Positions 1 through 7,362 of a stretch of 38,265 bases of DNA are shown one piece after another. A program made the translations under genes and the position numbers. The stretch is from the NCBI RefSeq assembly GCF_010998615.1, contig NZ_JAAEAH010000089.1, positions 1 to 38,265 on the forward strand, written 5' to 3'. How positions within the stretch are numbered: the stretch's first letter is position 1; each line of letters starts with the position of its first letter. The notes under the pieces were generated by a model. The model did not search any database and was not told the DNA's origin. It was given only the letters and a program-made list of their open reading frames with translations. The DNA comes from Myxococcus sp. CA023 (GTDB lineage: Bacteria > Myxococcota > Myxococcia > Myxococcales > Myxococcaceae).

Positions 1-38
1 TAAGATCGTCGGCAGCGTCAGATGTGTATAAGAGGCAG
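1..38. other. Sequencing adapter remnant (Nextera Read 1)
   Basis: Bases 6-38 match the 33-base Nextera Read 1 transposase adapter, including its mosaic-end half (GATGTGTATAAGAG), with a single mismatch at base 35 (G for A). The composition differs from the GC-rich sequence that follows at once. This is library-preparation sequence left at a contig end, not genomic DNA. The gene that follows on the minus strand is therefore cut by the assembly and not by biology. Confidence 0.95.
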
Positions 39-850
39 GCCCCCCATGCGCCGCCCTCGCCAGGACGCCCGCCCCAGCCCGCAACCAAGTGGACCTCGTA
101 GTCAGGTCGCACCACCACCACCGCCGTTGCGTCCGCATGGGCCAGAGTCACTGAGGCCGCGCGTCCACCCGCGCGCCCCCAGTCATGCACTGCGGACAAC
201 GCCAGGGTGTAGCGGCTGTGATGTTTGGCCTTGCCGAAGAAGACGTGCTCCATGTCTAGGGAGAACTCCGCGCCCATCAGCCGAGCGCCCAGCACGTCCG
301 AGACGAACGCTTCCGTGTAGAGGGGCCCCAGCGTGCCAGTGAGGAAGCCTCCTGCCGGGTGGTAGTCCGGATTCGCGCGGTTGGAGTAGCGGCGCACCAG
401 ATGCCCGGAAAGCAGGCTGTAGCTGTCCAGGCCACCGAACCACACTCCCAGCGGCGCGTTGTCCGAGCCGAACTTGAGGCCGCGGACGAGTTGCCCCCAG
501 TCCGAGAGGGAGTCCCAATCCTCCCGCCGCACGAGGCCCGCGCCCTCGCCACCACCCCACATGCGAAAGCGCACTGGGGCGCCCACGTTGACGCCGAACT
601 CGGGGCCACCGTCGATGATGAAGGTGGGCTCCACCTGGATGAAGCCGTCATCACCACCAGCGCCCGCGCGAGGGAGCAGCGCAAACGTCGTCGCCTCCAG
701 GCGCGTCAGGTAGTACCACCTGCGCGCGGGCGAGGCCGGTGGAGTGGACGGCGCCTCTTCCTCTGGAGAGGGAGGCTCCAAGGCCCATCCCGTCATCGGC
801 AGCAGAAGCACCAGCAACAGCGCGGACAGATACCTTCGCTTCCTGTGCAT
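39..850 (-). CDS. Exported hypothetical protein, C-terminus cut by contig end
   Basis: I read an open frame of about 270 codons on the minus strand from an ATG at 848-850 to the adapter junction, with no stop codon. The N-terminus begins MHRKRRYLSALLLVLLLP and ends its hydrophobic stretch at GWALEPP, a good Sec signal peptide with cleavage near residue 23-24. A Pro/Glu-rich linker follows (residues 24-42). The rest is rich in short alternating hydrophobic and aromatic stretches (FIQVEPTFIIDGG, GVWFGGLDSYSL, TLALSAVHDWG), which suggests beta structure and perhaps an outer-membrane or periplasmic beta protein. I do not recognise a named family. The upstream kinase gene lies 120 bases away on the same strand, so co-transcription is possible. 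A GGAGG lies just before the ATG (about 854-858). Confidence 0.8.
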
Positions 851-970
851 ACACGCCTCCTGTGCGTGCCCCGACTTGAGGCACGAGAAACACACGTCTC
901 CCGGTCGGCTCATCGACTTGAGTCGGGCCGGTGGTGAATCAGCAGTGGTGAGAGGGATTGAGGGCCGCCG

Positions 971-2266
971 TTAAACGGTCGGCTGCTTCGTCAACGCACG
1001 CCGGGGGCCTGCACCGGGCTCCGTTGGCACGTCGTCCGGATGGAGAGAGCCCGCCAACGCACGACGCGCGCCCCCAAGGGATGACGGCGCTTCCGTCGTG
1101 GGCTCGTAGCCGCCCCGCCCCGTGGGCACAGGGGGCGTAATGCCTCCCTCATCGCTGGGCACCTCGAAGTCCCAAAGTCCTTCACTGGCATCCGCGAGCG
1201 CCCGCTGAATCTCTCCCAAGGCATCCTCGCGGGTGTAGGGCCCCAGCCGCGCCAACTGGGCACGCAAGATGACCTCCAGCTCAGCAGCCGTCCCGAAGCG
1301 TTCAGCAGGACTTCTGCGCAGCATCGTGTGGAGGATGTCCCGAAGGGGCACGGAGAGCCCTCGCGCGGCCTGCTCGACGTCGTCGGAGCGGAATGCCATG
1401 GCGCACCAGATGGCGTCTTCAGCGAAGTCGGGCAACTCCGCCACCACTGACGCCACCGAAGCCGAGAACGCCTGCTCCCGCTCCGGCTTCGACATCCGCG
1501 ATTCCACCTCTTCAATGCGGACATGGCCCGGGTCGTAGAGGTGACGGCCCGTGGCGAACTCCAACAGCGTCAGTCCCAGGGAGAACACGTCGGCTCGCGC
1601 GTCCACCACCTCGCCCAGCAACATCTCCGGTGCCGAGTAGAGGACTTCACCTTGGGGGCGCGGCAGGGACGTGGCCAGCCGCCCCGAGAGACGAGAGAGG
1701 GCCACACCGAAATCCGTCAGCCGCACCTCACCATGGGGCCCCACGCGGATTCGAGCGGGATTCACGTCACGGTTGACGATGCCGAGCGGAAAGCCCGCGT
1801 CGTCCGTGCGCTCGTGCGCATAGGCCAGCGCCGCCGCGACCTCCGCGCCCACGTAGAGAATGAACGCCTCGGAGAAGTAGCGCCCGCGCGACTGGGCAAC
1901 GGCCAGCAACGTGTTGAGGGACAGCCCCTCCACATGCTCCATCGCCACGCACAAACCCTGCGGGATTTCATGGAGGCCATGGACGCGCGCGATGCGCGGG
2001 TGACGAAGGTACTGCGCCAGCCGCACCTCCTCTTCCAGGCGGGCACGGGCGCGGTGGTACTTCTCCGTCGCGTCCGTGGACTTCGGCACCGGCAAGCACT
2101 TGAGCACCACGCAGTCACCGAGGCCCTTGGGCGTGCGGGTCTGCGCAAGGAGGATTCGCTCCCCTACGCGCCCCTCTCCCAAGTCCCGGAAGAACTCGTA
2201 GGAGGTGTCGCCGTTGGTGAATAGGACAGCGCTCCCGGCAGGCCGAGAGTCAGACGGATTGGACAT
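971..2266 (-). CDS. Ser/Thr protein kinase-like protein with degenerate catalytic loop
   Basis: 431 residues with a Hanks-type kinase fold at about residues 22-340. Visible landmarks are the glycine-rich loop (LGEGRVGE, 29-36), the ATP-anchoring Lys (VVLKCLP, K56), an alpha-C Glu near 80, DFG at 185-187, the APE motif at 212-214 and DVFSLG at 226-231. The catalytic loop reads NRDVNPARI (165-173). The HRD His is Asn, the Lys position is Asn and the Mg-binding Asn is Arg; only the Asp is kept. That pattern suggests weak activity or a pseudokinase, although DFG and the Lys remain. The C-terminal 90 residues are a low-complexity cytosolic tail with no membrane segment. The ATG at 2264-2266 has a GGAGC about eight bases upstream. 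It follows another kinase gene on the same strand after a 178-base gap, so it may have its own promoter. Confidence 0.88.
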   Translation of the reverse strand: MSNPSDSRPAGSAVLFTNGDTSYEFFRDLGEGRVGERILLAQTRTPKGLGDCVVLKCLPVPKSTDATEKYHRARARLEEEVRLAQYLRHPRIARVHGLHEIPQGLCVAMEHVEGLSLNTLLAVAQSRGRYFSEAFILYVGAEVAAALAYAHERTDDAGFPLGIVNRDVNPARIRVGPHGEVRLTDFGVALSRLSGRLATSLPRPQGEVLYSAPEMLLGEVVDARADVFSLGLTLLEFATGRHLYDPGHVRIEEVESRMSKPEREQAFSASVASVVAELPDFAEDAIWCAMAFRSDDVEQAARGLSVPLRDILHTMLRRSPAERFGTAAELEVILRAQLARLGPYTREDALGEIQRALADASEGLWDFEVPSDEGGITPPVPTGRGGYEPTTEAPSSLGGARRALAGSLHPDDVPTEPGAGPRRALTKQPTV

Positions 2267-2381
2267 GGGCAGGAAGCTCCGAGTGCCCGCGCGAGAGGGA
2301 TTCGCGCAAAGGCAAACTCAAGGTACTGCCAGCCCATTCCGAGTTGAACGACGTGTCAGGTCTAAAAAGATGGAAATCTCA

Positions 2382-2396
2382 TTCACTCCAAGTGAA
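2382..2396. promoter_or_regulatory. Inverted repeat upstream of the kinase gene, possible operator
   Basis: TTCACT-CCA-AGTGAA is a perfect 6-base inverted repeat with a 3-base centre. It sits in an A/T-richer 178-base gap (2267-2444) between two minus-strand kinase genes, about 115 bases upstream of the start at 2266. It could be a binding site for a dimeric regulator of the downstream kinase. No convincing -35/-10 pair was found in the gap. Confidence 0.3.
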
Positions 2397-2444
2397 CAGA
2401 GATAGGTCGAATTTGCAAAGTTCCTTTACGTTTCCCGAGGAAAA

Positions 2445-4286
2445 CTAGGGCCAACGCTCGACGGCATACGCGGGGAGACTTCGCCCCACCACCGCAGCCC
2501 CTGGCTTGGACCAGTCCTCCTTCTCTACGTACCCACGCTTTCCCAGAACGATGCACACAGGAACTGCGCGCCCATCGGAGAGATGAGCCTCCGTGTAGCG
2601 GCCCACGAGGTACTCCCCGCCCGTCCACAAGTAGCCCGACAGCCGCGTGCCCTCTGGCAATCCGCGCACGTTGCTGATGTTCACCACGCCGGTAACTGGG
2701 CCGTCAGCATAGGAGCCCGGTTCACCGATGTCGCCGGGTTGGCGAATGTCCAGGGTCAACATCACCCTGTCCCCGACCTCCAAGCGAAGCCCTCTCTTGT
2801 TCGCCCAGTTGAACATGGCGTCGCGTGCCTCCGAAGGGCAGGCGCCGGGCTCGGGACGTAATTGGGCACCAGGGCAGCCCATGGACAGCGCGGCGACAGC
2901 GGTCGCACCCGCGCACGTCTTGAGGAACCCCGCCCACGGAGAGGGGGGCCAGCTCGGACGGGAGGCCAGGGCCTTTGGCTTCCTGGCGGTGGACTCGGCG
3001 AGAGGGGACATCGGAACGGGAGCGCGCTTCACGGGAGGGCTTTCTTTCTCGACAGGTACGGGAGGGGGCAAAGCTACCCCAGGGGACGACACAGGGGGTG
3101 TAGGAGGGACGGAGGAGGCCACCGACTCAACGACGCCAGCATCCGTTGATGGGAGCGGCGCGGGGGGCTCCACAAGCCGCTGTGCCTGCTGTGCTGGGGC
3201 CGTGGGGCGTAGAGCCACGTAGCCCACCAGCGAGGCCACAACGAGCGCCAGGAAGGCCACAGCGCCCGCCACGCGTCGCCCAGGGGCACGCTTCGGCGTT
3301 GATGGCGGTGCTTCGTCCTGGGGCACGTCGTTATGCGCCACGTCCAGGGCAAGCGGAAGGTGGGCCGTGGGGACATGCAACGTCGCCGTCCACGCCTCGC
3401 CCTCTTCGTGTAGCAGCGCGTCCAACTCGCGCCGCATAACTTCAGCGGAAGGAGCGCGCTTCTCGGGGTGGCGCTCGATGAAGTGCATGGCCGCAGCACT
3501 CAAGGACACGGGCACGCGCAGATTCAAAGCGTGCGGCGCGGGGGGAGGCCACTGGGCGCCCACCAGGACGCGGGGCGTTTCGCTCAAAGGCCGGGGATTG
3601 GTCAGCACGTCATAGAGGCAGACGCCCAGCGCGTACACGTCGTCGGTCGCCTTGAACTCGTAACGCGCGTCGTGCTCCTCTCCGTGCTCGCGAAGGAAGC
3701 GCGACGCTTCAGGGGAGCGATAGCGCCGGGTGCCAGGTGGCAAGGGCGTGTCCGTCAGTTCCGGGGCCAGCGTGTAATCCCCTGCGCTGAAATCCAGGAT
3801 GAAGGGCTCACCATCCGTGGCGCGCACGAGGATGTTTCCCAGCTTCAAGTCTCGGTGAAAGACGCCACGCGAATGCAGGTGAGCGAGAGCGCCCGAAAGC
3901 TTGCCGAACACCCGGGCCACTTCATGCGCCGTAGGGTGCGTCTTCTCCACCCACTCCCCCAGCGTGTAGCCCTCCACGTAGTCCAGCACGACGTAGAGCC
4001 ACCCCTGGGTCGGGTGCTGCCAACGCCCGTGGGCGTGGACCTTCACAACGTTGGCGTGGCCGCTCACCTGGGACAGGCAGACCATCTCCCGCAGCAGACG
4101 CGCGTCGGCCTGTTCAGCGTCTCCACTACTGGCCCGGTGCATGGCCATCTTCATCGCGAAGTGGTGGCCCTCTTTCTCCACGAGGTAGACGGCGCCGAAG
4201 CTCCCCGCGCCCAGCGGCTTCACGACGCGCCAGCCGTCCACCGTCTGCCCAGGTTGCAGGTGTGCCGGACTCAACCCGATCAACAT
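2445..4286 (-). CDS. Transmembrane Ser/Thr protein kinase with extracytoplasmic C-terminal domain
   Basis: 613 residues. The kinase domain (about 15-295) has the glycine loop GAGSFG (26-31), the ATP Lys K46, an alpha-C Glu near 67 and an intact catalytic loop HRDLKLGN (144-151). The Mg-binding motif is DFS instead of DFG (165-167). A single membrane span (about 338-359, AGAVAFLALVVASLVGYVA) separates it from a Pro-rich linker (360-450) and a C-terminal domain of about 150 residues (CPSEARDAMFNW onwards) that should lie outside the cytoplasm. A short hydrophobic stretch ending in SMGC (about 460-471) resembles an internal lipobox, which may only be a relic. The gene starts 11 bases after the stop of the DUF2381 gene, so the two form one transcription unit. 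Myxococcus genomes carry several such kinase-DUF2381 pairs. A sensor kinase role is inferred. Confidence 0.92.
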   Translation of the reverse strand: MLIGLSPAHLQPGQTVDGWRVVKPLGAGSFGAVYLVEKEGHHFAMKMAMHRASSGDAEQADARLLREMVCLSQVSGHANVVKVHAHGRWQHPTQGWLYVVLDYVEGYTLGEWVEKTHPTAHEVARVFGKLSGALAHLHSRGVFHRDLKLGNILVRATDGEPFILDFSAGDYTLAPELTDTPLPPGTRRYRSPEASRFLREHGEEHDARYEFKATDDVYALGVCLYDVLTNPRPLSETPRVLVGAQWPPPAPHALNLRVPVSLSAAAMHFIERHPEKRAPSAEVMRRELDALLHEEGEAWTATLHVPTAHLPLALDVAHNDVPQDEAPPSTPKRAPGRRVAGAVAFLALVVASLVGYVALRPTAPAQQAQRLVEPPAPLPSTDAGVVESVASSVPPTPPVSSPGVALPPPVPVEKESPPVKRAPVPMSPLAESTARKPKALASRPSWPPSPWAGFLKTCAGATAVAALSMGCPGAQLRPEPGACPSEARDAMFNWANKRGLRLEVGDRVMLTLDIRQPGDIGEPGSYADGPVTGVVNISNVRGLPEGTRLSGYLWTGGEYLVGRYTEAHLSDGRAVPVCIVLGKRGYVEKEDWSKPGAAVVGRSLPAYAVERWP

Positions 4287-4297
4287 GGAAGGCGGTT

Positions 4298-5242
4298 CTA
4301 GAACGGGAGTCGAGGAATGAGAAGGCGCCGCCCCCCGTCGTTGTCGCGCAGCTCCAACCGGAGCGCCGCGCCTTCCGGCCAGTTGGGTGCCCCAGTCTCC
4401 ACCACCACAAGGGCTGTCCCACCCGGTTCGATCCGAGGTTCCTTCATGCGCACCGCGAGCACGTTGATGCGTTCACCGTTCGCAGCCACGGTGAGCCGTG
4501 CCTCCACGGGCGTCCAAGGGTGAGAGCCAATGTTGCGGACCCATAGGGACACAGCTCCCCACCCACTTGATCGGTACGTCACAACATCCCGCGAGACCAA
4601 ATCCCCCCCTCCCTGCGACAGCAACCTCTCAGGGCTTCCGGCTTTGAATCCTCGATCGTTCAGCAACCCCGCGAGGATCATCCCGGCAGGGCCACTGGCC
4701 ACGTTCCGGGCCCGGAGCGCTTCCAACTCGGCATCCTTGGCCGCACAGGTGGCACGCACCTCGTCCAGTTCGGCCTGAATCGCTTCCGCCGTGCGTGGGA
4801 GGCGCGACACCATCACCTGCGCGTCGACCTCGGAGGGGTGCGTGACCAGCGAGAGCACGACGCGGACAGGGGCGGCCCCATCCGCGAACGGAATGTTCAG
4901 CTCCACGCCTCGCCCGGGGCCCAGCTCCATCGCGGGCTTGAGCAAGATGGCTCGTGACGTGACCTCGAACAGCGCGAGTCGCCCCCCAGGGTCCCCAAGT
5001 ACCACCGCGTCACGGTCCACAGGGGAGTCGAACTCCAACGCGGTGAGGTAGCCCGGCGCGACGTGAAGCGCCACGGGGTTGCCAGCCGTGGCCGCCGAGA
5101 GCGCCACCCGCCGCCGCTTCAGCTCCCGCCCACGGAGGGCATCCTGGGGCTGTGCCGCAGCCGTCAGGCCCACCAGGAGCACGAGGGGCAGGGCAAGCCG
5201 GGCAAGTGACGAGAACACGCGCGGACGACCTCCAGGGGGCAT
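4298..5242 (-). CDS. DUF2381 family exported protein
   Basis: 314 residues from the ATG at 5240-5242 (MPPGGRPRVFSS), followed by a hydrophobic signal segment (LPLVLLVGLTAAAQ). I prefer this to an upstream in-frame start because the extra 35 residues would bury the signal peptide. The body matches the DUF2381 / TIGR02268 Myxococcus paralogous family: a first half of short beta strands (VALHVAPGYLTALEF, RAILLKPAMELGPG), a central coiled-coil-like segment (AIQAELDEVRATCAAKD) and a second half ending RLLIPRLPF. Its biochemical function is unknown. The stop is 11 bases from the start of a membrane kinase whose C-terminal domain is also extracytoplasmic, so the protein may act as a ligand or partner of that domain. 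This last point is inference. Confidence 0.88.
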   Translation of the reverse strand: MPPGGRPRVFSSLARLALPLVLLVGLTAAAQPQDALRGRELKRRRVALSAATAGNPVALHVAPGYLTALEFDSPVDRDAVVLGDPGGRLALFEVTSRAILLKPAMELGPGRGVELNIPFADGAAPVRVVLSLVTHPSEVDAQVMVSRLPRTAEAIQAELDEVRATCAAKDAELEALRARNVASGPAGMILAGLLNDRGFKAGSPERLLSQGGGDLVSRDVVTYRSSGWGAVSLWVRNIGSHPWTPVEARLTVAANGERINVLAVRMKEPRIEPGGTALVVVETGAPNWPEGAALRLELRDNDGGRRLLIPRLPF

Positions 5243-5380
5243 GGCAGGACCGTACCAGGATGAGCGCGGCTTCCAGCCCCTTCTCCGTTTGTCCTGGCAC
5301 GAAGGAGGCTGCGGTTTTTCTCTAAACCTATGCCCCGCGCCCCTCAAAACTCCCCTCGGAGCACGCGGTCCCCATGCTGC

Positions 5381-5425
5381 ATGTGTTCAGGAAGTTCCGG
5401 AATCACCGCGCCACGCTGAACACAT
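5381..5425. repeat. Ten-base perfect inverted repeat with nested palindrome
   Basis: ATGTGTTCAG (5381-5390) and CTGAACACAT (5416-5425) are exact reverse complements separated by 25 bases. A second palindrome, TTCCGGAA (5395-5402), lies close to the centre. The site is 139-183 bases upstream of the DUF2381 start. It could be an operator for the kinase locus or a recombination or protein-binding site near the end of the element. The sequence does not settle which. Confidence 0.5.
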
Positions 5426-5545
5426 CGCGGCAAGGGAGCCTCGCGATTTTCTGCGGGATTTTCTCAGCGTGTACCACCGCCAAGCACGGTCCTGAGTGGC
5501 CACCCATCGGAAATCCGAGCCGGGGGGCCTTCGCAGGTCGCCCGC

Positions 5546-5656
5546 GCCACCCACGGAATCCGCACCCATTTAGCTGAGACCACATCCAGTCAGCCGTGGC
5601 CGAAAAATGGCCCGGAAATGGCCGCGTGGGCCACCCGCAAAAGCCGCACGCATTTA
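5546..5656. repeat. Pair of 27-base imperfect direct repeats
   Basis: The segment at 5546-5572 and the one at 5630-5656 agree at 22 of 27 positions and share GCCACCC at the left and CATTTA at the right. They lie 84 bases apart (eight helical turns), just before the first gene of the element. Spacing and position fit arm-type integrase or excisionase sites, or operators of the winged-helix protein. No third copy was seen near the integrase end. Confidence 0.5.
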
Positions 5657-5749
5657 CCGGGGGAAGGACACCGCTAGACGTAGCCATGACAGTCCAGTGG
5701 ACCACGCGCGGCGGGCGTCCCCATCAACACCGTTTGAGGAGCCCAGCAC

Positions 5750-5986
5750 ATGATTGAACAGGTCGAGCAGTACCGCCCTCGCATCGTCGCAGCGCTCACC
5801 GACGCAGGCCCCCACGGGCGCACCGTGAAGGAGCTGTGCGGCGCGCTCGGAGCGGGAGAGCAGGCCATCCGGCGCTGCCTCGCGGTGCTCGTCGCTGCTG
5901 GCGTGGTGCGCGAGTTCTCCAAGTACCAGCCCGGCGTTCGCGGCGCGGTGCCTCGGGCCTACAGCCTTGTCGGGAAGGGCGAATGA
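5750..5986 (+). CDS. Small winged-helix DNA-binding protein
   Basis: 78 residues. The N-terminal helix (QYRPRIVAALTDAG) leads into a helix-turn-helix (TVKELCGALGAGEQAIRRCLAVLVAAGVV) and a basic wing-like segment (REFSKYQPGVRGAVPRAYSL), as in small winged-helix regulators. The ATG at 5750 has a strong GAGGAG at 5736-5741 with eight bases of spacing. It is the first gene of the element and its probable control or replication-accessory protein. Palindromes lie just upstream (5692-5702). Its stop TGA (5984-5986) overlaps an ATG at 5983 that is in frame with the primase; see the primase entry. Confidence 0.75.
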   Translation: MIEQVEQYRPRIVAALTDAGPHGRTVKELCGALGAGEQAIRRCLAVLVAAGVVREFSKYQPGVRGAVPRAYSLVGKGE

Positions 5987-6028
5987 GCGCGCACTGTCCC
6001 CAACCCCACCGGGGCCATGACGCTGTGA

Positions 6029-6166
6029 CTGACGGACGATGGTCTCCTCTCCCTCTTCTTCTTTCTTCTCTTAGGAATGAGAGGTCTCCGTCACTCCGTC
6101 ACCTACAGAGTGAAAAAAGCCATGACGGAGCTGTGACGGAACACCCAGCGCCGGGGCGTCCGTCAC
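6029..6166. repeat. Iteron-like cluster of TCCGTCAC repeats, candidate replication origin
   Basis: The 8-mer TCCGTCAC occurs exactly at 6087-6094, 6095-6102 (tandem) and 6159-6166, and inverted at 6133-6140. Inverted copies with one mismatch lie at 6122-6129 and 6029-6036. A pure pyrimidine tract of 30 bases (6043-6072) and an A-rich patch (GTGAAAAAAG, 6110-6119) sit among them. Third codon positions across this stretch are not GC-rich as in the neighbouring genes, so it looks non-coding. Iterons next to an easily melted tract just before primase and helicase genes is the layout of a self-primed origin, as in P4-type replicons. Function is inferred. Confidence 0.6.
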
Positions 6167-6246
6167 ACCCCCGCGAAGTGTCGCCACTCCCTGTTCAACA
6201 CCGCGCCGTCGTCGTGCATCCATCGAACTCCCCAGCGTCGGGCCCC

Positions 6247-7362
6247 ATGACTTGGACTCTCTGCATCACCCCCTCGCGCTTCCAGCCAGACCAACTCTCC
6301 GTCCGGGAGTTCTCGTCCATCGATGGCCTCATGTCGGAGTTCTTCGAGGACGCCCTGGACCCGACGCTTCGCACGGAGAAGGACGGTCACGCCGTCATCC
6401 CCGCCAAGCCTCTCCCACCTCGCGCCAATGGGCTCTACGAGGGCAAGGGCGGCGACCCCACACCCACGCCATACAGGCGCAATGCGAACTTCTCGCACGT
6501 CGCCCTGGCCGTCGTGGACTTCGACTGCGAGGAGCTGGCCGCGTTGGACGCGTGGCTCGCGAGCCTTCGCCAACGTGGCCTCTGGTTCCTCGCATACCCG
6601 ACCCACTCCTACGGGCATCACTTCAAGCCCATCCGCTACCGCGTCGTCCTCCCATTCAGTGAGCCCGTCGCGGTTGGCTCGCCAAACCGGTGGGCCGACA
6701 GCCTCTGGCCGCACCTCATGGACTACTTGGGACTCGCGGCGCAGGCTACGTCCGCGTTGAAGGTGGATGCGTCCTGCAAGGATGTGGCGCGCCTCTACTA
6801 CCTGCCGAGTTGGAACCCCGCGAACCCCACACCGCGCCCGACTCCCGAACATCACCGAGGCCAACCACTCGACGTGGAAGCGCTGTTTGGCCCCATGCTG
6901 CGCCAACCCTTCGCCCGCTACATCGAGCGCCCCAGCGTGCGGCAGGTCGCCGGAGCGGCCTCCGTGGACCTCCAGGTCATTCGCAAGCGACTGAGCCGCT
7001 TCAAACGGAAGGACTACTGCCAGGTCATCGCGCAGATGGACGCAGGCGCAGTGCTCATGCTCGACGGGCAACGCCACCTTGGCATCAACCGCCTGACGGA
7101 GATGCTGGCCCGGGTTGCCTCGCCCGATGAGTGCTCGGAGAGCCTGCTCGCCATCGCCCAGCGCTCAGTGGATGCGCTCGGCAAGCTGGAGCCCTCCCGC
7201 GACGTCTGGGGGGAGGCGCTTCGAGGACTGGACGGCGCACGCGCCAAGCTCCAGCAGTGGGACCTTCAGCGGAAGGCCAATCGCGAGGCGGAAGAAGCCG
7301 CATGGCGTCGAACCGTCCTGCTCGTGGCGACCTCCAACCACCGAACTGGGAGCGCCTCATGA
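6247..7362 (+). CDS. Archaeo-eukaryotic (AEP)-type primase-like replication protein
   Basis: 371 residues from the ATG at 6247. Motifs fit the AEP primase fold: a strand with paired acidic residues (AVVDFDCEE, D91 and D93), a HS motif before a basic strand (PTHSYGHHFKPIRYRVVLPF, 118-137) and a third motif KVDASCKDVARLYYLP (172-187). The C-terminal half is helical and probably links to the helicase. An alternative ATG at 5983 overlaps the previous stop as ATGA and has a GGAAGGG before it. It would add 88 residues of low-complexity sequence with poor GC3 that runs through the iteron cluster. I therefore keep 6247, though this start lacks a clear ribosome-binding site and the longer form is possible. 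It overlaps the helicase gene by four bases. Confidence 0.75.
   Translation: MTWTLCITPSRFQPDQLSVREFSSIDGLMSEFFEDALDPTLRTEKDGHAVIPAKPLPPRANGLYEGKGGDPTPTPYRRNANFSHVALAVVDFDCEELAALDAWLASLRQRGLWFLAYPTHSYGHHFKPIRYRVVLPFSEPVAVGSPNRWADSLWPHLMDYLGLAAQATSALKVDASCKDVARLYYLPSWNPANPTPRPTPEHHRGQPLDVEALFGPMLRQPFARYIERPSVRQVAGAASVDLQVIRKRLSRFKRKDYCQVIAQMDAGAVLMLDGQRHLGINRLTEMLARVASPDECSESLLAIAQRSVDALGKLEPSRDVWGEALRGLDGARAKLQQWDLQRKANREAEEAAWRRTVLLVATSNHRTGSAS

Larger units (their letters stand above)
5243..5749. other. Non-coding gap between kinase locus and integrated element
   Basis: 507 bases with no convincing gene on either strand. It separates the minus-strand DUF2381 gene from the plus-strand element genes and so should hold divergent promoters. 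It contains a long inverted repeat (5381-5425), two 27-base imperfect direct repeats (5546-5572 and 5630-5656), an inverted repeat GTGGCC/GGCCAC around 5596-5634 and a short palindrome GTCCA-G-TGGAC at 5692-5702, about 48 bases before the winged-helix gene. The left end of the element may fall here, but no copy of the tmRNA 3' end was found. Confidence 0.6.

Noticed and set aside
183..684. Short minus-strand frames near the contig start
   Set aside because: They are out-of-frame shadows of the truncated exported protein, which has a signal peptide and better codon pattern.
2397..2444. Intrinsic terminator after the membrane kinase gene
   Set aside because: The possible stem has a two-base bulge and weak pairing, and no proper T tract follows.
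4425..4432. GGTTCGAT, shared with the tmRNA T-arm, as a left attachment site
   Set aside because: Only eight bases match, flanks do not, and it lies inside an intact DUF2381 gene.
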